Notes under the pieces: generated by a model
Database searches by the model: none
What the model saw: the letters and a program-made list of their open reading frames with translations, nothing else
What the model was told of the DNA's origin: nothing
In this document: positions 5,082-5,222 of the stretch, one piece after another
How positions within the stretch are numbered: the first letter of the stretch is position 1
How the letters are laid out: every line of letters begins with the position of its first letter
NCBI GenBank assembly: GCA_030612605.1
Contig: JAUWNO010000185.1
Coordinates: forward strand, 1-5,222
DNA length: 5,222 nt
Direction: 5' to 3'
From: Armatimonadota bacterium
GTDB taxonomy: Bacteria; Cloacimonadota; Cloacimonadia; Cloacimonadales; TCS61
Made by a program: the position numbers and the translations under genes

Positions 5082-5222
5082 ATTATTATATGAAGATTTA
5101 ACGAATAAGATAATTAAGGCTGCAATCGAAGTTCATAAGATTCTTGGTCCTGGTTTGCTCGAATCTGCATATGAAGAATGTTTTGTATATGAATTAATCA
5201 AAATGGGTTTATCATTAAAGCA
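5074..5222 (+). CDS. GxxExxY-family PD-(D/E)XK nuclease-like protein, copy 3 (N-terminal part)
   Basis: The first 49 codons plus two bases of the gene, truncated by the window end. It begins MGKLLYEDLTNKIIKAA and carries GLLESAY (27-33), the GxxExxY motif. Against copy 2, 16 of 149 bases differ: ten codons change silently and four change residues (E8D, D11N, R15K, D45G), which indicates selection on the protein. The start codon overlaps the purN stop region in another frame (ATG 5074, purN TAA 5079-5081). The catalytic core lies beyond the window, or at 2-232 if the ends are joined, which gives a 126-residue frame with no break. Confidence 0.88.
   Translation, partial: MGKLLYEDLTNKIIKAAIEVHKILGPGLLESAYEECFVYELIKMGLSLK

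Larger units (their letters stand above)
5044..5222 (+). mobile_element. Inverted-repeat GxxExxY element, copy 3 (left part)
   Basis: The left inverted repeat plus the first 149 bases of the nuclease-like gene, cut by the window end. The arrangement and spacing are identical to 1661-1839. The insertion lies inside the 3' end of the purN reading frame, so purN now stops within the element (TAA 5079-5081). Joining to 1-266 would give a 445-bp unit, one base longer than copy 2. Confidence 0.75.

Noticed and set aside
1..5222. Small plasmid
   Set aside because: The ends are compatible with a circle, but no replication initiator, mobilisation gene or iteron-like origin is seen and the content is purine biosynthesis.

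Overview
The window is an AT-rich, gene-dense bacterial segment with every gene on the + strand. It holds part of a de novo purine biosynthesis operon: a purC-purE fusion (281-1663), purD (2120-3361) and purN (4482-5081), with a KamA-family radical SAM gene (3383-4480) between purD and purN. The AT richness, strong Shine-Dalgarno sites, animal-PAICS-like PurCE fusion and repeated GxxExxY genes would suit an uncultured anaerobic lineage such as Cloacimonadota or another FCB-group phylum. That placement is a low-confidence guess from gene style.

Three copies of a small element punctuate the operon. Each carries one gene for a 126-residue GxxExxY-family protein with a RecB/Cas4-like PD-(D/E)XK nuclease signature. 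The complete copy (1661-2104, 444 bp) is bounded by 29-bp terminal inverted repeats that match at 27 of 29 positions. A right-hand fragment opens the window (1-264) and a left-hand fragment closes it (5044-5222). The inverted repeat abuts or overlaps the stop of the upstream gene, supplies a Shine-Dalgarno-like GGAG for the nuclease gene, and gives PurN an 11-residue tail. No transposase is visible.

The two window ends fit together exactly. Base 5222 followed by base 1 recreates an intact 126-codon GxxExxY frame with no base missing or duplicated. Either the 5222-bp sequence is a circularised contig, or an assembly was closed or broken inside this repeat. The housekeeping content and lack of a replication gene favour a repeat-driven assembly closure or a recombination excision over a plasmid.

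Layout: 1-264 right part of element copy 1; 281-1663 purCE; 1661-2104 complete element copy 2; 2120-3361 purD; 3383-4480 KamA-like; 4482-5081 purN; 5044-5222 left part of element copy 3. PurD makes GAR, PurN formylates it, and PurCE carries out AIR carboxylation and SAICAR synthesis. The PurE domain has the animal-type (class II) signature, so a PurK partner would not be expected. No promoter, terminator, riboswitch, rRNA, tRNA or CRISPR array was recognised, and no gene-free stretch exceeds about 50 bases.
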